Positions 5,157-6,008 of a DNA stretch of 6,008 nt are shown piece after piece. The first letter of the stretch is position 1, and the number at the start of each line of letters is the position of its first letter. Under the pieces are notes generated by a model, which searched no databases, had not been told where the DNA came from, and saw nothing but the letters and a program-made list of their open reading frames with translations. A program made the position numbers and the translations under genes. Source of the DNA: JBFFSQ01 sp041572275 (lineage in GTDB: Bacteria; Pseudomonadota; Gammaproteobacteria; SZUA-229); the NCBI GenBank assembly GCA_041572275.1, contig JBFFSQ010000186.1, positions 1 to 6,008 of the forward strand, read 5' to 3'.

Positions 5157-6008
5157 ATGAGTCAGAAGACACCTTTGTATGAAAATCATCTGAAATACGG
5201 TGGCAAAATCGTTGATTTTGCAGGCTGGCAGATGCCTATTAATTACGGTTCCCAGATCGAGGAACATCATCAGGTGCGTCAGGACGCGGGCATGTTCGAT
5301 GTGTCTCACATGACGGTGGTTGACCTGAATGGCACTGCGGTTATTCCCTTTTTACAATATCTATTAGCCAATGATGTTGCCAAACTCAAACAGTCAGGCA
5401 AGGCACTGTATAGCTGCATGCTGAATGAACAGGGCGGTGTCATTGATGACCTGATTGTTTATTTTATGCGTAATGACTGGTTCCGCATGGTGGTGAATGC
5501 GGCGACCCGAGACAAGGATCTGGCCTGGATTCGACAGCAGGCAGCGCAGTTTGATGTCAGTGTGATAGAAAGGTCTGAGCTGGCTATGATTGCTGTGCAG
5601 GGGCCTCGCGCCCGTGAGAAGGCCATGCAGGCCTTGCCCCTGGATGTCAGTCAGGCGGCTGCAGAACTGGATCGATTTGTGGGTATGGATAGTGGTGACT
5701 GGTTTGTCGGTCGTACGGGCTATACCGGCGAAGATGGTTTTGAAATTATGTTACCGGATTCTGAGGCCGCTCATTTCTGGGACGCGCTGGTTGAGGCCGG
5801 TGTTAAACCCTGTGGTTTGGGTGCTCGGGATACCCTGCGCCTGGAAGCCGGCATGAACCTGTATGGCACCGATATGGATGAAACTACATCACCTTTGATT
5901 TCAGGTCTGGGCTGGACTATTGCCTGGGAACCGGCTGAACGGAACTTTATCGGTCGCCAGGCCCTTGAAGCTGAAAAAGCTGAGGGGGTGAAGCAGAAAT
6001 TGGTGGGA
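5157..6008 (+). CDS. gcvT: Aminomethyltransferase, glycine cleavage system T protein (3' truncated by window edge)
   Basis: The reading frame is open from ATG at 5157 to the right edge: 284 codons of a protein usually about 360 long. T protein takes the aminomethyl group from lipoylated H protein and transfers it to tetrahydrofolate, giving 5,10-methylene-THF and ammonia in the cytosol. Visible signatures are TPLYENH at the N-terminus, DFAGWQMP (20-27), the DAGMFDVSHM stretch (43-52), LLANDV, GGVIDDLIVY (93-102, carrying the catalytic-region Asp pair 97/98), AVQGP, GRTGYTGEDGFEI and the LGARDTLRLEAGMNLYG stretch near the end. These resemble E. coli GcvT closely as I recall it. The start is fixed by TGGAG seven bases upstream and by the family N-terminus. 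A tandem glycine riboswitch precedes it; gcvH and gcvP would be expected to the right, outside the window. The missing part is the C-terminal barrel domain. Confidence 0.98.
   Translation, partial: MSQKTPLYENHLKYGGKIVDFAGWQMPINYGSQIEEHHQVRQDAGMFDVSHMTVVDLNGTAVIPFLQYLLANDVAKLKQSGKALYSCMLNEQGGVIDDLIVYFMRNDWFRMVVNAATRDKDLAWIRQQAAQFDVSVIERSELAMIAVQGPRAREKAMQALPLDVSQAAAELDRFVGMDSGDWFVGRTGYTGEDGFEIMLPDSEAAHFWDALVEAGVKPCGLGARDTLRLEAGMNLYGTDMDETTSPLISGLGWTIAWEPAERNFIGRQALEAEKAEGVKQKLVG

Noticed and set aside
5106..5309. Minus-strand open frame across the riboswitch end and the gcvT start
   Set aside because: It overlaps a structured riboswitch and conserved gcvT codons on the other strand.
5590..5856. 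Plus-strand open frame of 88 codons inside gcvT
   Set aside because: It is out of frame with gcvT, whose own frame is open and conserved throughout this stretch.

Overview
This window looks like chromosomal DNA from a non-enteric gammaproteobacterium. Two flanking genes suggest this: a UbiI/VisC-type ubiquinone hydroxylase on the left and gcvT on the right. A visC-gcvT order is, from memory, typical of several gammaproteobacterial lineages. The gcvT leader carries a tandem glycine riboswitch, which E. coli lacks and many marine gammaproteobacteria have. Base composition is moderate and similar across all genes by eye. I see no insertion sequence, tRNA, rRNA or CRISPR array, and I cannot name the genus.

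Layout. (1) Positions 1-439 hold the 3' end of a ubiI-like flavin monooxygenase gene. (2) A candidate sigma70 promoter near 472-499 drives a tight four-gene plus-strand operon at 545-3156: an ExbB/TolQ/MotA-type proton channel protein, two ExbD/TolR-type proteins, and a TonB-like protein with a Lys-Pro-rich stalk and an AgmX/PglI-type C-terminal domain. (3) Convergent to it, only 6 bp away, is a minus-strand pair at 4775-3163: a small MscS-family channel gene followed, with a 4-base stop/start overlap, by a TlpA-like thioredoxin with a lipoprotein-type signal. (4) A 381-bp divergent intergenic region (4776-5156) holds candidate promoters in both directions and a tandem glycine riboswitch. (5) gcvT starts at 5157 and runs off the right edge.

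How the parts work together. The four-gene operon should encode an inner-membrane, proton-motive-force-driven machine: a channel (ExbB-like), two peptidoglycan- or partner-facing stator subunits (ExbD-like), and a rod that spans the periplasm (TonB-like). It is related to TonB-ExbBD, Tol-Pal and the gliding motors. No outer-membrane receptor or cargo gene is in view, so the substrate is unknown. The most interesting point is that the two ExbD paralogues differ at the key transmembrane acidic position: the first has Asn22, the second Asp30. The MscS channel would protect against osmotic downshock, and the TlpA-like protein would act on thiols in the envelope. The riboswitch should tune the glycine cleavage system to glycine supply, probably at translation initiation because no terminator-type hairpin with a U run follows it.
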